This document shows positions 28,231 through 36,288 of a stretch of 64,000 nt of DNA, piece after piece. Each line of letters begins with the position of its first letter. Position 1 is the first letter of the stretch. The notes under the pieces were generated by a model, which saw nothing but the letters and a program-made list of their open reading frames with translations, was not told where the DNA came from and searched no databases. Origin of the DNA: Thermoflexus sp. (GTDB lineage: Bacteria > Chloroflexota > Anaerolineae > Aggregatilineales > Aggregatilineaceae); NCBI GenBank assembly GCA_020724465.1, contig DYGX01000006.1:1-64000 (forward strand). Direction: 5' to 3'. The position numbers were made by a program, and so were the translations under genes.

Positions 28231-28308
28231 CGATCACAACGAACCACACAACCGATCACAACCGTATAACGCAGACACGGGTCCTGCCTGCCCCCGGTTG
28301 CAGGACCC
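28231..28308 (-). promoter_or_regulatory. nrdR-nrdJ spacer: repeated GTTGTG motifs and a hairpin
   Basis: A 10-bp sequence CGATCACAAC occurs at 28231-28240 and 28253-28262, 22 bp apart, with a partial CACAAC copy between them at 28247-28252. On the coding (minus) strand this reads as three GTTGTG motifs. Just upstream of these, GGGTCCTGC (28279-28287) pairs perfectly with GCAGGACCC (28300-28308), without a U-tract. These could form an internal control point before nrdJ. I see no cobalamin-riboswitch B12 box. Confidence 0.4.
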
Positions 28309-28332
28309 TGATTTCCTGGCTCAATTGTGCGC

Positions 28333-28869
28333 TCAGGCGTTCTTGCGGGACGGCTGTCCGTCCGGGGTGCCACCGCTCTCCGGGGCGGCCGCAGCCGGGC
28401 GCGCCGGCTCCCCCTGATCGCCGGCGAGCAGGCTGTCGACCAGATCACGCACGCTGGTCATGCTGTCCAGCCCCAGATAGACGATGGCATAGCGGATATA
28501 GGCGATGGGGTCGATGCGCTTCAACCCCTCGATGATCATATCGCCGACGACGCGGCTCGAGACTTCATCGCGTCCCATGTTTTGCAGGTGGGTTTCGATG
28601 CTGTCGACCAGGTCGCTGATGGCCGAGGCGGGGATGGGCCGCTTGGCGCAGGCGATCTGCACCCCGCGAATCAGCTTCTCGCGGTCGAAGGCTTCGCGGT
28701 CGCCATTGCTCTTGATGAGCAGCGGTGTGGCGCGCATCACGCGCTCGTAGGTGTTGAAGCGGCGCCCGCAGACCTTGCACTCGCGTCGCCGCCGGATCCC
28801 GCCCTGTACATCCCGTGTGGTGTCTATCACGCGCGACTTGTTGTCAGCATCGCAATAAGGGCATTTCAT
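28333..28869 (-). CDS. nrdR: Transcriptional repressor NrdR
   Basis: A 178-residue repressor of ribonucleotide reductase genes. The N-terminal zinc ribbon uses Cys3, Cys6, Cys31 and Cys34 (MKCPYCDADN ... CKVCGRRFNTYERV). An ATP-cone follows (LLIKSNGDREAFDREKLIRG and the SIETHLQ helix), which binds ATP or dATP to control DNA binding. A disordered Pro/Ala-rich tail of about 25 residues follows the cone. It precedes nrdJ, and paired NrdR-box-like sites lie about 100-150 nt upstream of its start, suggesting autoregulation of the operon. Confidence 0.95.
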   Translation of the reverse strand: MKCPYCDADNKSRVIDTTRDVQGGIRRRRECKVCGRRFNTYERVMRATPLLIKSNGDREAFDREKLIRGVQIACAKRPIPASAISDLVDSIETHLQNMGRDEVSSRVVGDMIIEGLKRIDPIAYIRYAIVYLGLDSMTSVRDLVDSLLAGDQGEPARPAAAAPESGGTPDGQPSRKNA

Positions 28870-28970
28870 TGCAAGCTCTTTCTATCGTAACAAAAGGTCG
28901 CGCTCACTGGCGAGCCAGCAGCGCCGGCGTGCCAGACAGCCCGTTATCCCACCTGTTTTCACCCGCCAAC

Positions 28971-29017
28971 CCCCATATTTGGGATATTGTGCGAAATAAT
29001 ACCCCCATATATGGTGG
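28971..29017 (-). promoter_or_regulatory. Tandem NrdR boxes upstream of nrdR
   Basis: Two near-palindromes with AT-rich cores, CCCATATTTGGG (28972-28983) and CCATATATGG (29005-29014), are centred 32 bp apart, about three helical turns. This fits the paired NrdR-box arrangement known from other bacteria. On the minus strand a possible -10 (TATTAT, 28995-29000) lies between them. Confidence 0.65.
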
Positions 29018-29054
29018 TTAGAGGGGTTTTCACTGTAGCATGATCAACCGATCC

Positions 29055-29076
29055 GGTACATAGTACCAGGGTACTA
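29055..29076. promoter_or_regulatory. Overlapping inverted repeats in the ftsZ-nrdR spacer
   Basis: The 404-nt spacer 28870-29273 contains no gene. Besides the NrdR boxes it holds GGTAC-N3-GTACC (29055-29067) overlapping the 16-bp TAGTACC-AG-GGTACTA palindrome (29061-29076). This may be an operator for an unidentified regulator or part of the nrdR promoter region. The rest of the spacer is unremarkable. Confidence 0.4.
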
Positions 29077-29273
29077 GCGGGGCATTTTTTAAGGTTTCCG
29101 GCGGGGGTCTTGGCGCGGTTCAAAACGGCGCGCTGCCCCCGCCTAAGCCGGGCCGCTTGCACGGCAGCCCAGGCTGGGGGCAGCGCGGGTGGAGGGTGAT
29201 GCGGTTACCAGGCACGAGGCATGCGATCGCCGGCCTCCGTTCAGCGGGCCAGAGTCGCACGCGGCCTTCCAGC

Positions 29274-30491
29274 TCAGCGGTTGGCGCGGCGCAGGAAGGC
29301 TGGAATATCCAGATCGTCGGCGTCGTAGACGCGCGTCGTGAATTCCTCTTCGGGCTTGCGCGTCTGCGGCGGCACAGGCGGCTGCTCCTCGACGTCCACC
29401 TCGGGCGGCGCAAGCGGCGCCGCGGCGGGTTCCTGCGCCACCGGGCGCGGTGCCGGACGCTGCGTCTGCTGCGGCTGGCGCTGCTGGACGGGCACCCGCT
29501 CGCGGGCGCCGGTCGGGCGCCGCGTCGCCACGCGTGACTGCTCGAAGCCGGTCGCGATCACAGTAATGCGGATCTCGTCGCCCATATTCTCGTCGATCAC
29601 CGCGCCAAAGATCAGGTTGACGTCGGGATGCGCCGTCTCCTTGATAATGGCCGCCGCCTCGTTGACCTCGAACAGGCTCATGTTCGGGCCGCCGGTAACG
29701 TTGAACAGGATACCGCGTGCCCCGTCGATGGTCACGTCGAGCAGGCTGCTGCTGATCGCCTCTTCGGCGGCCACGCGGGCGCGGTCTTCGCCGCTGGCCC
29801 GGCCCACCGCCATCAGCGCCGCGCCGCCTTCCGACATGATGGTGCGCACGTCCGCGAAGTCCAGGTTGATCAGGCCGGGCACCGTGATCAGCTCGGAGAT
29901 GCCCTGAATACCCTGGCGCAGCACGTCGTCGGCCATGCCGAACGCGTCTTGCAGGCTGGCGCGCTTGTCGACGATCTGGAGCAGGCGATCGTTGGGGATG
30001 ACGATCAGCGTATCGACCTGGCTCTTCAGCGCCTCGATGCCCGCCTCGGCAGCCTGAATGCGCCGCGCGCCCTCGAAGGTAAAGGGGCGCGTCACCACGC
30101 CGATGGTCAGCGACCCCAGCTCTTTGGCGACCTGCGCGATCACGGGTGCGCCGCCGGTTCCGGTCCCGCCACCCATGCCGCAGGTGATGAAAACCATATC
30201 GGCGCCGCGCAGCACCTCATACAACTCGTCGGCGCTTTCCTCGGCGGCTTTGCGGCCGATCTCCGGATTGCCCCCCGCGCCCAGGCCGCGTGTCAGTTTG
30301 TCGCCGATGCGGACCCGCGTCTTGGCTTTGCTGAGCAGCAGCGCCTGCGAGTCCGTGTTGATGGCGATGAACTCGACACCGCCCAGGCCCTCTTCGATCA
30401 TGCGGTTGACGGCGTTGCCGCCGCCCCCACCGATCCCGACCACTTTAATGCTTGCGAAGTTCTCGCCGCCCATTGGCAGAGCCTCAGCCAT
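29274..30491 (-). CDS. ftsZ: Cell division protein FtsZ
   Basis: A 405-residue tubulin-like GTPase that forms the division ring. The G-box is [17 protein letters not shown], the N-terminal loop is [14 protein letters not shown], and the T7 loop [11 protein letters not shown] is intact. A Gln/Pro-rich linker leads to the conserved C-terminal peptide [14 protein letters not shown], which normally binds FtsA. AGGAGGGTGAGG precedes the ATG. It is the last of ftsQ-ftsA-ftsZ, with a 213-nt spacer after ftsA. Confidence 0.97.
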   Translation of the reverse strand: MAEALPMGGENFASIKVVGIGGGGGNAVNRMIEEGLGGVEFIAINTDSQALLLSKAKTRVRIGDKLTRGLGAGGNPEIGRKAAEESADELYEVLRGADMVFITCGMGGGTGTGGAPVIAQVAKELGSLTIGVVTRPFTFEGARRIQAAEAGIEALKSQVDTLIVIPNDRLLQIVDKRASLQDAFGMADDVLRQGIQGISELITVPGLINLDFADVRTIMSEGGAALMAVGRASGEDRARVAAEEAISSSLLDVTIDGARGILFNVTGGPNMSLFEVNEAAAIIKETAHPDVNLIFGAVIDENMGDEIRITVIATGFEQSRVATRRPTGARERVPVQQRQPQQTQRPAPRPVAQEPAAAPLAPPEVDVEEQPPVPPQTRKPEEEFTTRVYDADDLDIPAFLRRANR

Positions 30492-30516
30492 AACCTCACC
30501 CTCCTGAGAGATCCGA

Positions 30517-30639
30517 ACTATAAAAGTGGCGCTGGCCCACAGCCGCCTGGTAGGGCGTGGCTCCGCACCCGTCTGCGATCAATCCCTCTGTCCCTCGATA
30601 ATTGGAACAGATTTTACGATATTTTGCGGTACAGGGAAA
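30517..30639 (-). promoter_or_regulatory. Candidate ftsZ promoters in the ftsA-ftsZ spacer
   Basis: On the minus strand TTTCCC (30634-30639) with a 17-nt spacer and TAAAAT (30611-30616) forms a fair promoter. A second -10-like TATAGT lies at 30517-30522, close to the ftsZ ribosome-binding site, without a clear -35. Independent expression of ftsZ would fit the 213-nt gap. Confidence 0.35.
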
Positions 30640-30704
30640 TCAGGACAAAGCCCCCCGTTTTCGCGCACCCCGCATAGGCCTGCCGGCTGCTCGCGCCGTG
30701 CCGG

Positions 30705-31958
30705 CTAGGCGTCTTCATCCCCGGGCAGAAGTCGCCCCAGCGCCCGGCGCAGGAATCTCCCCAAGTTAGGCCCCGGCCGGCTCTTGCCGTTGGCCCCAAA
30801 CCCCTTGCGCCGGTCATCCTCAAGATCCATGATCAAGCCAAGCTTGAGCAATCCTACGCTGGTACTGTACGACGGGTTCTTCAGCGCTTCGGCCATGCCG
30901 GTGATGTGCTCCGGTTGGGCCACGCGCACCGGCATGCGCAGCACGTCCGCCGCCACCGTTTTGATCCCCGGCAGCAGGCTGCTCCCGCCGGTCAGCACGA
31001 TCCCGGCCTTCAACAGGCCGTCGTAGCCGCTGCGCTTAATCTCCTTGAGCACCAGCTCGAAGATCTCGGCCACGCGCGCGTTGACGATCAGGGCCAGGTC
31101 CGAGCGCTGCACTTTGCTGGGCAGTTCCTCGCCGAAGGGCTGGATGGGGAACGCTTCCAGCGGGCTGACCGCTTTCGGGTCCGCGTGCCCGTACTGCAGC
31201 TTGACCGCTTCGGCCAGCTCCGCCGGCAGGTGCAGGACGTGCGCGATATCGTTGGTAATGTGCTGGCCGCCCACCGCGATCACGGCGGTATGCCACACCG
31301 CGCCGTCCACAAACAGCGCCAGGTCGGTCGTGCCGCCGCCCACGTCGACGACCATCACCCCGGCCTCGCGCTCTTCCGGCGTCAGAACCACATCGCCCGA
31401 CGCCAGCGGGTTGAGGATGAAGCGATCGACGTACACCCCGGCGGACTCGACACATTTTTCCAGGTTGCGGATGTTCGCGGTGCCCGCCGTGATGATGTGG
31501 GCCTCAACTTCCAGCCGGAAGCCCAGCATCCCGAGCGGGCTGCGCAGGTTGGTCTGCCCGTCCAGCGTATAATTGCGCGGGATGACATGCAGCACCTCGC
31601 GCCCGTGCGGCAGCGGGACGGCGCGCGCCGCGTCCATCGCCCGATCGAGATCGACCAACTCCACGCCGCGCGTATTGGAGACACCCACGGCCCCCGTGCT
31701 GTTGATCGACTCGATGTGCCCCCCGGCGACCGACACAAACGCGCGCCCGATCTCGTACCCGCTGCTCCGCTCGGCCTTGTGCACCGATGACGAGATCGAC
31801 GCGCTGAGCGCGTTGACGTCCGTCACCATCCCTTTGCGCATGCCGTGTGACGGCTCGATGCCGACGCCGAGCACGTAGATATCCGTCTCGCGCACCTCGC
31901 CGACGATGGTACACACCTTGGTGGTGCCGATGTCGATCCCTACAACCAGTTCGCCCAT
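30705..31958 (-). CDS. ftsA: Cell division protein FtsA
   Basis: A 417-residue actin-like ATPase that tethers FtsZ to the membrane. Nucleotide-binding motifs are VVGIDIGTTKVCT (phosphate 1), VMVVDVGGGTTDLALF (phosphate 2), and VLTGGSSLLPG (adenosine). The C-terminus ends with an amphipathic basic helix (LGRFLRRALGRLL), as expected for a membrane-targeting sequence. The ATG at 31958 lies 8 nt past the ftsQ stop; a TTG at 31985 overlapping ftsQ is possible but less likely. Confidence 0.95.
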   Translation of the reverse strand: MGELVVGIDIGTTKVCTIVGEVRETDIYVLGVGIEPSHGMRKGMVTDVNALSASISSSVHKAERSSGYEIGRAFVSVAGGHIESINSTGAVGVSNTRGVELVDLDRAMDAARAVPLPHGREVLHVIPRNYTLDGQTNLRSPLGMLGFRLEVEAHIITAGTANIRNLEKCVESAGVYVDRFILNPLASGDVVLTPEEREAGVMVVDVGGGTTDLALFVDGAVWHTAVIAVGGQHITNDIAHVLHLPAELAEAVKLQYGHADPKAVSPLEAFPIQPFGEELPSKVQRSDLALIVNARVAEIFELVLKEIKRSGYDGLLKAGIVLTGGSSLLPGIKTVAADVLRMPVRVAQPEHITGMAEALKNPSYSTSVGLLKLGLIMDLEDDRRKGFGANGKSRPGPNLGRFLRRALGRLLPGDEDA

Positions 31959-31966
31959 TCTGCTAC

Positions 31967-32935
31967 TCAACCATTTTCGCGCCAAAGCACCGTATAGACC
32001 GGGCGATCAGGCTCGTTCATGTAGATGTCCCCAGGTTGGATGCCCTTGGCCTTGATGCTTTCGACCACTCGATAATACACCAGCAGCTTGGTATCGATCT
32101 CGTGGCCGTCGCCGAACCACACCGTCCACCCGCCACCGTCGCGGTAGCCCAACCCTTTGAGGGGATCGTAAACGAGCACGTCGATGTTGGGATGGCGCTG
32201 GCGAAGCTGCAGCGCCCCATCGACAATGGTCTGCGGCACGCGCGCTCCCACGTCCAGCGGTTCATCGACATTCGACGCCACGATGCGCAGCAGTTCCGGG
32301 CGATCCTCGCGCTGCGTCATGACAATCCCGTTCACATCCACCCACACGCGCACGCTCTGCTCCCAGATAAGCGCCGGCTCGCGCTCGGTGACGATGATCT
32401 GGACCATGTCCGGCGGCCAGCCGACATACACCTTCGCGTCGGCGATGTTGGCGACCCGCTCCAACCGCGCTTCGACCTCGTCCGGGTCGATCCAGAAGAT
32501 ATGCCGTTGGGCGACGTCGCTAAAGCGGAAGATTTCCTCGCGCGTGAGGTATTTTTCCCCCCCAATGGCCACCGAACTGACGTAGAATGCATCTGCCGTC
32601 AGGAACAAATACAGCACAACCGACAGGCCGGCGACAATCATGCCGGACACGGCGCGCCAGCCCAACAATTGTAGCGGGTTGAGCCGCACCCGGACCGGCG
32701 GCGTGACGCGGGCTGCCTGCGCTCGCTTCTTCTGTTCGCGCCGCGCCGCCCGCCGCTGCGCCAGCGTGGGCGCGCTGGCTGCTTCCAGGCGTGACAGTGG
32801 GGACATCCGCTGCGGCGCCGACTCTCCCATCTCGCCGCGCGCGATGCGCTGAGTGCGAGCCGATGGTCGGACGTGGCCTCGGGTACCGATCTCTTGACGC
32901 GCGCGCCGCTGTCGTGTCTTCAACGATGAAGCCAT
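31967..32935 (-). CDS. ftsQ: Cell division protein FtsQ/DivIB
   Basis: A 322-residue bitopic divisome protein. A long, strongly basic cytoplasmic N-terminus (about 90 residues, rich in Arg) precedes one membrane helix (AVSGMIVAGLSVVLYLFL). A POTRA domain follows (FYVSSVAIGGEKYLTREEIF) and then the FtsQ beta domain. The gene sits immediately before ftsA. The cytoplasmic extension is longer than in E. coli. Sequence identity of this family is low, so position supports the call. Confidence 0.88.
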   Translation of the reverse strand: MASSLKTRQRRARQEIGTRGHVRPSARTQRIARGEMGESAPQRMSPLSRLEAASAPTLAQRRAARREQKKRAQAARVTPPVRVRLNPLQLLGWRAVSGMIVAGLSVVLYLFLTADAFYVSSVAIGGEKYLTREEIFRFSDVAQRHIFWIDPDEVEARLERVANIADAKVYVGWPPDMVQIIVTEREPALIWEQSVRVWVDVNGIVMTQREDRPELLRIVASNVDEPLDVGARVPQTIVDGALQLRQRHPNIDVLVYDPLKGLGYRDGGGWTVWFGDGHEIDTKLLVYYRVVESIKAKGIQPGDIYMNEPDRPVYTVLWRENG

Positions 32936-33044
32936 GCCTGGATATGCCGTTTACGCTTAAGATATCAAAAAGACCCGCTCGATGAGTGTTCGATTCTTCC
33001 TCGATCGTAGCTACTATGACACCCGTTTCCCACAACGTAATCCC

Positions 33045-33074
33045 ACTATAATCCAACATCATTCCCTTGTCCAA
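33045..33074 (-). promoter_or_regulatory. Promoter of ftsQ-ftsA-ftsZ
   Basis: On the minus strand TTGGAC (33069-33074), an 18-nt spacer and TATAGT (33045-33050) form a good sigma70-type promoter about 110 nt upstream of the ftsQ ATG. It begins right after the terminator at 33078-33098. The 281-nt murB-ftsQ spacer holds no gene that I can support. Confidence 0.65.
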
Positions 33075-33077
33075 TGC

Positions 33078-33098
33078 AAAAAGGGCCGTAGAAGCCCT
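33078..33098 (-). terminator. Intrinsic terminator after murB
   Basis: On the minus strand AGGGC and GCCCT form a short stem around a 7-nt loop, followed by five Ts. It lies about 119 nt past the murB stop and directly abuts the ftsQ promoter. Confidence 0.6.
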
Positions 33099-33216
33099 CA
33101 AGTTAACGAAATTCACAAATCGTTCACGCTTGGCGCCGGACTTTCCAACGAGGCTCGGTCTCGGCTGTCTTACAATCGCGCTGGCAAGGCCCTGACCGGC
33201 GGCGCGGGCGCGGCGC

Positions 33217-34134
33217 TCAATCCCAGTCGCCCACCAGCTCGATCTCCAGCTCCAGCGTCACGCCGCTGGCCGCCGCGACACGCTCGCGCGCCAGCTCGAT
33301 CAGCGCCCGGTAGTCGGCGGCGGTTCCCCCGCCCAGGTTGATGAAGAAATTGGCATGCACAGGCGAGATCTGCACGCCGCCAATGGTCGTCCCTTTCAAC
33401 CCGGCTGCTTCGATCAGGCGGCCCGCGTAGTCACCGGGCGGATTCTTAAACATGCTCCCCAGCGACGCGCCGGGCGGCTGCGTGCGCTTGCGATGTGCCA
33501 CCAGTTCCTCGATGCGCGCGTTGAGCGCCGCCGGATCGTGGCCCGGCTCCAGCCGGAACGCCGCCGCCAGCACCACATAGCGCCCGTGCCGGCCCTTGAG
33601 CGCCGAGGCGCGATAGTCATACCGCATCTCGTCCGCCGTCCAGCGCACGACCGCGCGGTTCTGCGCGCTGTCGAGCAGGTCGGCATACATCAGCAGGTGC
33701 GCCACGTCGCCGCCGTGCGCCCCGGCGTTGTTGACCACCGCCCCGCCCACCGTGCCGGGCACGTTCGCCGCCCATTCCAGGCCGCACAGCCCGCGATTGG
33801 CGCTCTTACGCGCCAGCGTGGAGAAGCTCGCGCCGCTCTCTGCCCAGACCTGCCCGTCGTCGTCCAGCCGGACGGCGCGCGCGTGGTTGACGATCACCAG
33901 CCCGCGCACGCCCCGATCCGCGATCAGCACGTTCGCGCCGCCGCCCAACACGCGCCACGGCACCCCCGCCTCAACCGCCAGCACGACCGCGTCCGCCAGC
34001 TCGTCCGCCGAGCGCACCGTCACCAGCGCATCGGCAGGGCCGCCCAGCCGGGCGACAGTGTAGCGGGCCAGCGGCTCGTCGCGCCGCAACGCTTCGCCAA
34101 AGCGCGCCTCAAGAGAGGCAAACGGATCGCTCAT
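33217..34134 (-). CDS. murB: UDP-N-acetylenolpyruvoylglucosamine reductase
   Basis: A 305-residue FAD enzyme that makes UDP-MurNAc, the second committed step of peptidoglycan synthesis. FAD-binding parts are [15 protein letters not shown] and [20 protein letters not shown]. The active-site serine region reads [19 protein letters not shown], and the end carries [17 protein letters not shown]. It lacks the E. coli-type extra domain and so is a type II (B. subtilis-like) MurB. Its ATG overlaps the murC stop in ATGA, indicating coupling. Confidence 0.95.
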   Translation of the reverse strand: MSDPFASLEARFGEALRRDEPLARYTVARLGGPADALVTVRSADELADAVVLAVEAGVPWRVLGGGANVLIADRGVRGLVIVNHARAVRLDDDGQVWAESGASFSTLARKSANRGLCGLEWAANVPGTVGGAVVNNAGAHGGDVAHLLMYADLLDSAQNRAVVRWTADEMRYDYRASALKGRHGRYVVLAAAFRLEPGHDPAALNARIEELVAHRKRTQPPGASLGSMFKNPPGDYAGRLIEAAGLKGTTIGGVQISPVHANFFINLGGGTAADYRALIELARERVAAASGVTLELEIELVGDWD

Positions 34135-35621
34135 GTGCTCTGCTCCCCGGCTGCCAGACGCGCCAGCAGCCGCTCGCCGATGGTGGGCGCGTCGCCCGCC
34201 GAGAGGATGATGACCCAGTCTCCCGGCTGCACGCCCTGCGCCAGCGCGGCGACGGTCGTATCAAACTCGCCGCTGTAGCGCGCGTCCGCATGGCCCTGCG
34301 CGGCGATGCGCGCCGCCATACCGGGCGCGTCCAGCCCCGGCGCAGGCGCCTCGCGCACCGAATACACATCCGTCACCAGGACGTGATCGGCCGCGCCGAA
34401 TGCCCCGGCGAACTCGTCCGCCAGGGCGCGCATCCGCCCGAAGGTGTGCGGCTGCCAGACGGCCCACAGATCCCGGATCCCCGGCCGCTCGCGGAAGGCC
34501 GCCAGCGTCACGCGGATGGCGGTGGGGTGATGCCCGTAATCGCTGACCACCGTCACACCGCCCGCCACTCCCAGCACCTCGCCCCGGCGCCCGGTCCCTT
34601 GAAAGCTGGCAAAGGCCCGCCGCACCGCCTCGAAGGGCACGTCCAGATGCGCCGCGATGGCCAGCACGGCCAGCCCGTTGAGGACGTTGTGCCGCCCCGG
34701 CACGCTCAGGCTCAGCACCCCGGCCCGCTGCGCGCCCCGCCAGACGACGAAGCGCGTTCCCCCGGCCGCCAGCGGCTCCAGATCGGTCGCCGTCCAGTCG
34801 GCGGGCGCGTCGAGCGCGTAGGTGAGCGCCGGGCGCCCGGCGTCGCGGCGCGCCTCGGCCAGCGCCCGTGCGGCGGGATCGTCGGCGCAGGCGACCAGCA
34901 GCCCGTCCCTGTCCAGCCGGTCTGCAAAGCGGGCGAAGGCGTCGATCACGTCTGCCGGCGTGGGGAACATATCCGGATGGTCGTGCTCGATGTTGAGGAT
35001 GGTGGCGATGTGGGGGCGCAGGCCAAGAAACATATAGTCGTATTCGTCGGCCTCAATCACGAAATACGCGCTGGAGCCAATCCCCGCGTTGTCGCCGGTG
35101 TTGCGCATCACCCCGCCCACAATATAGCTCGGCGGCAGCCCGGCGGTCATCAGCGTGTGGACCATCAGCGCGGTGGTGGTCGTCTTGCCATGCGTCCCGG
35201 CGATGGCAATGCCCGTGTGCCCAGCCATCAGCTCGCCCAGCACATCGCGCCGCCGCAGCACAGGGATCCCCCGCGCCTGGGCCGCGGCGACTTCCGGGTT
35301 GCCGGACGTGGCAGCGGATGTCGCCACCACCAGATCGGCCCCGGCGATGTGACCCGCAGCGTGCCCCTCGTAGATCGTGGCCCCCGCCTCGCTCAGAGCA
35401 CGGGTGAAGGCGTTGGCACGCAGGTCCGACCCGCTGACGGTGTACCCCTGCTGAAGCAGCACTCGCGCGATGGCGGACATGCCGAACCCGCCCACACCGA
35501 CGATGTGGATATGCTGGCCAGGCCGCAGCACGGCAGCGCCGGGCGAGGGATGCGCGGCATCCGGGTCTGGCGACGAATCAGGCAAGGGCTTTGGGACCAA
35601 GGGCTTAGACAATGGCAACAA
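34131..35621 (-). CDS. murC: UDP-N-acetylmuramate--L-alanine ligase
   Basis: A 496-residue Mur ligase adding the first amino acid of the stem peptide. An N-terminal Rossmann motif HIVGVGGFGMSAIARVL, the P-loop GIAGTHGKTTTTALM, and a C-terminal domain with VSDYGHHPTAI are typical. About 35 Pro/Ser-rich residues precede the fold; the start shown is a TTG at 35621 overlapping the upstream gene by 17 nt, and a later start is possible. It is coupled to murB downstream. Confidence 0.93.
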   Translation of the reverse strand: MLPLSKPLVPKPLPDSSPDPDAAHPSPGAAVLRPGQHIHIVGVGGFGMSAIARVLLQQGYTVSGSDLRANAFTRALSEAGATIYEGHAAGHIAGADLVVATSAATSGNPEVAAAQARGIPVLRRRDVLGELMAGHTGIAIAGTHGKTTTTALMVHTLMTAGLPPSYIVGGVMRNTGDNAGIGSSAYFVIEADEYDYMFLGLRPHIATILNIEHDHPDMFPTPADVIDAFARFADRLDRDGLLVACADDPAARALAEARRDAGRPALTYALDAPADWTATDLEPLAAGGTRFVVWRGAQRAGVLSLSVPGRHNVLNGLAVLAIAAHLDVPFEAVRRAFASFQGTGRRGEVLGVAGGVTVVSDYGHHPTAIRVTLAAFRERPGIRDLWAVWQPHTFGRMRALADEFAGAFGAADHVLVTDVYSVREAPAPGLDAPGMAARIAAQGHADARYSGEFDTTVAALAQGVQPGDWVIILSAGDAPTIGERLLARLAAGEQST

Positions 35622-36138
35622 TGACGAAGATAAACAGTCCGATCATCAACAGCGAGAGCAGCCCGCCGTCGGCGCCTAACATCCAGCTCAACGGCAGGAT
35701 CCGGACCATCTCGGCGCTGGCCGACCCCGGCGGGACCGGCGTGATATACGGGCTGAGGGGATATTCCAGATTATCCATGTACCACCACAGCGAGCCGATC
35801 AGCAGGTAGCCGTTGATGGCGCCGACGATGGCACCGAGAAGGCCGTCCTGCAGGCTTTCGCGGGCGTTGCGCACCACGCCGCCGCGAGCCAGGCGTTCGG
35901 GCGGGGTCTGGTAGGCGAAGAAGGCGAGCGTCAGCAGAATCGTTGCCTGGAGATAGAATTTCGGCTCCTGGCGGCCATCGGTCAGCGGGTCAATGACCAG
36001 CGCCTCAAACTGCTTGAGCGTGAACAGAGCGAGCACGATCCCCGCCGTGGCGATCAGTTCCTTCGTCCAGCCGCGCATATAGCCAATCACGGCGAACGCG
36101 AAGATCATCATCCACAGAAAGCTCGAAAGTTGGATCAT
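35605..36138 (-). CDS. CvpA-like membrane protein
   Basis: A 177-residue protein with about four hydrophobic helices. The N-terminal FAVIGYMRGWTKELIATAGI resembles the CvpA (colicin V production) family start, in which a short loop with GxxRG follows the first helix. A central loop (TPPERLARGGVVRNARESLQ) leads to another helix with a Gly-rich face (LLGAIVGAINGYLLIG). It lies inside the murG-murC operon and overlaps murC by 17 nt, so a link to wall synthesis or division is suggested. The function is unknown. Confidence 0.65.
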   Translation of the reverse strand: MIQLSSFLWMMIFAFAVIGYMRGWTKELIATAGIVLALFTLKQFEALVIDPLTDGRQEPKFYLQATILLTLAFFAYQTPPERLARGGVVRNARESLQDGLLGAIVGAINGYLLIGSLWWYMDNLEYPLSPYITPVPPGSASAEMVRILPLSWMLGADGGLLSLLMIGLFIFVIVAIV

Positions 36139-36249
36139 GAGACCTGCCCCCTCGCCGGGTGGCTGCCGGGTGGCGCGTCAGCCGCGCCTGCCATCGCCCG
36201 CTCTGTGACGGTGCACCTCTTGCCGGATCGATCACGGACTATTCGCTTA

Positions 36250-36279
36250 TTAGTATCGCCGAACTTAGCGCCAGCGCAA
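36250..36279 (-). promoter_or_regulatory. Possible internal promoter before the cvpA-like gene
   Basis: On the minus strand TTGCGC (36274-36279), an 18-nt spacer and TACTAA (36250-36255) lie in the 150-nt gap between murG and the cvpA-like gene. The match is moderate. Confidence 0.35.
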
Positions 36280-36288
36280 AGACCAGAC

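Noticed and set aside
28180-28332. Cobalamin riboswitch before nrdJ
   Set aside because: No B12-box sequence or multi-stem core is recognisable; only a single hairpin and direct repeats are seen.
32520-33116. 198-codon minus-strand frame upstream of and into ftsQ
   Set aside because: It overlaps the ftsQ gene in another frame and includes the ftsQ promoter and leader; no conserved domain is visible.
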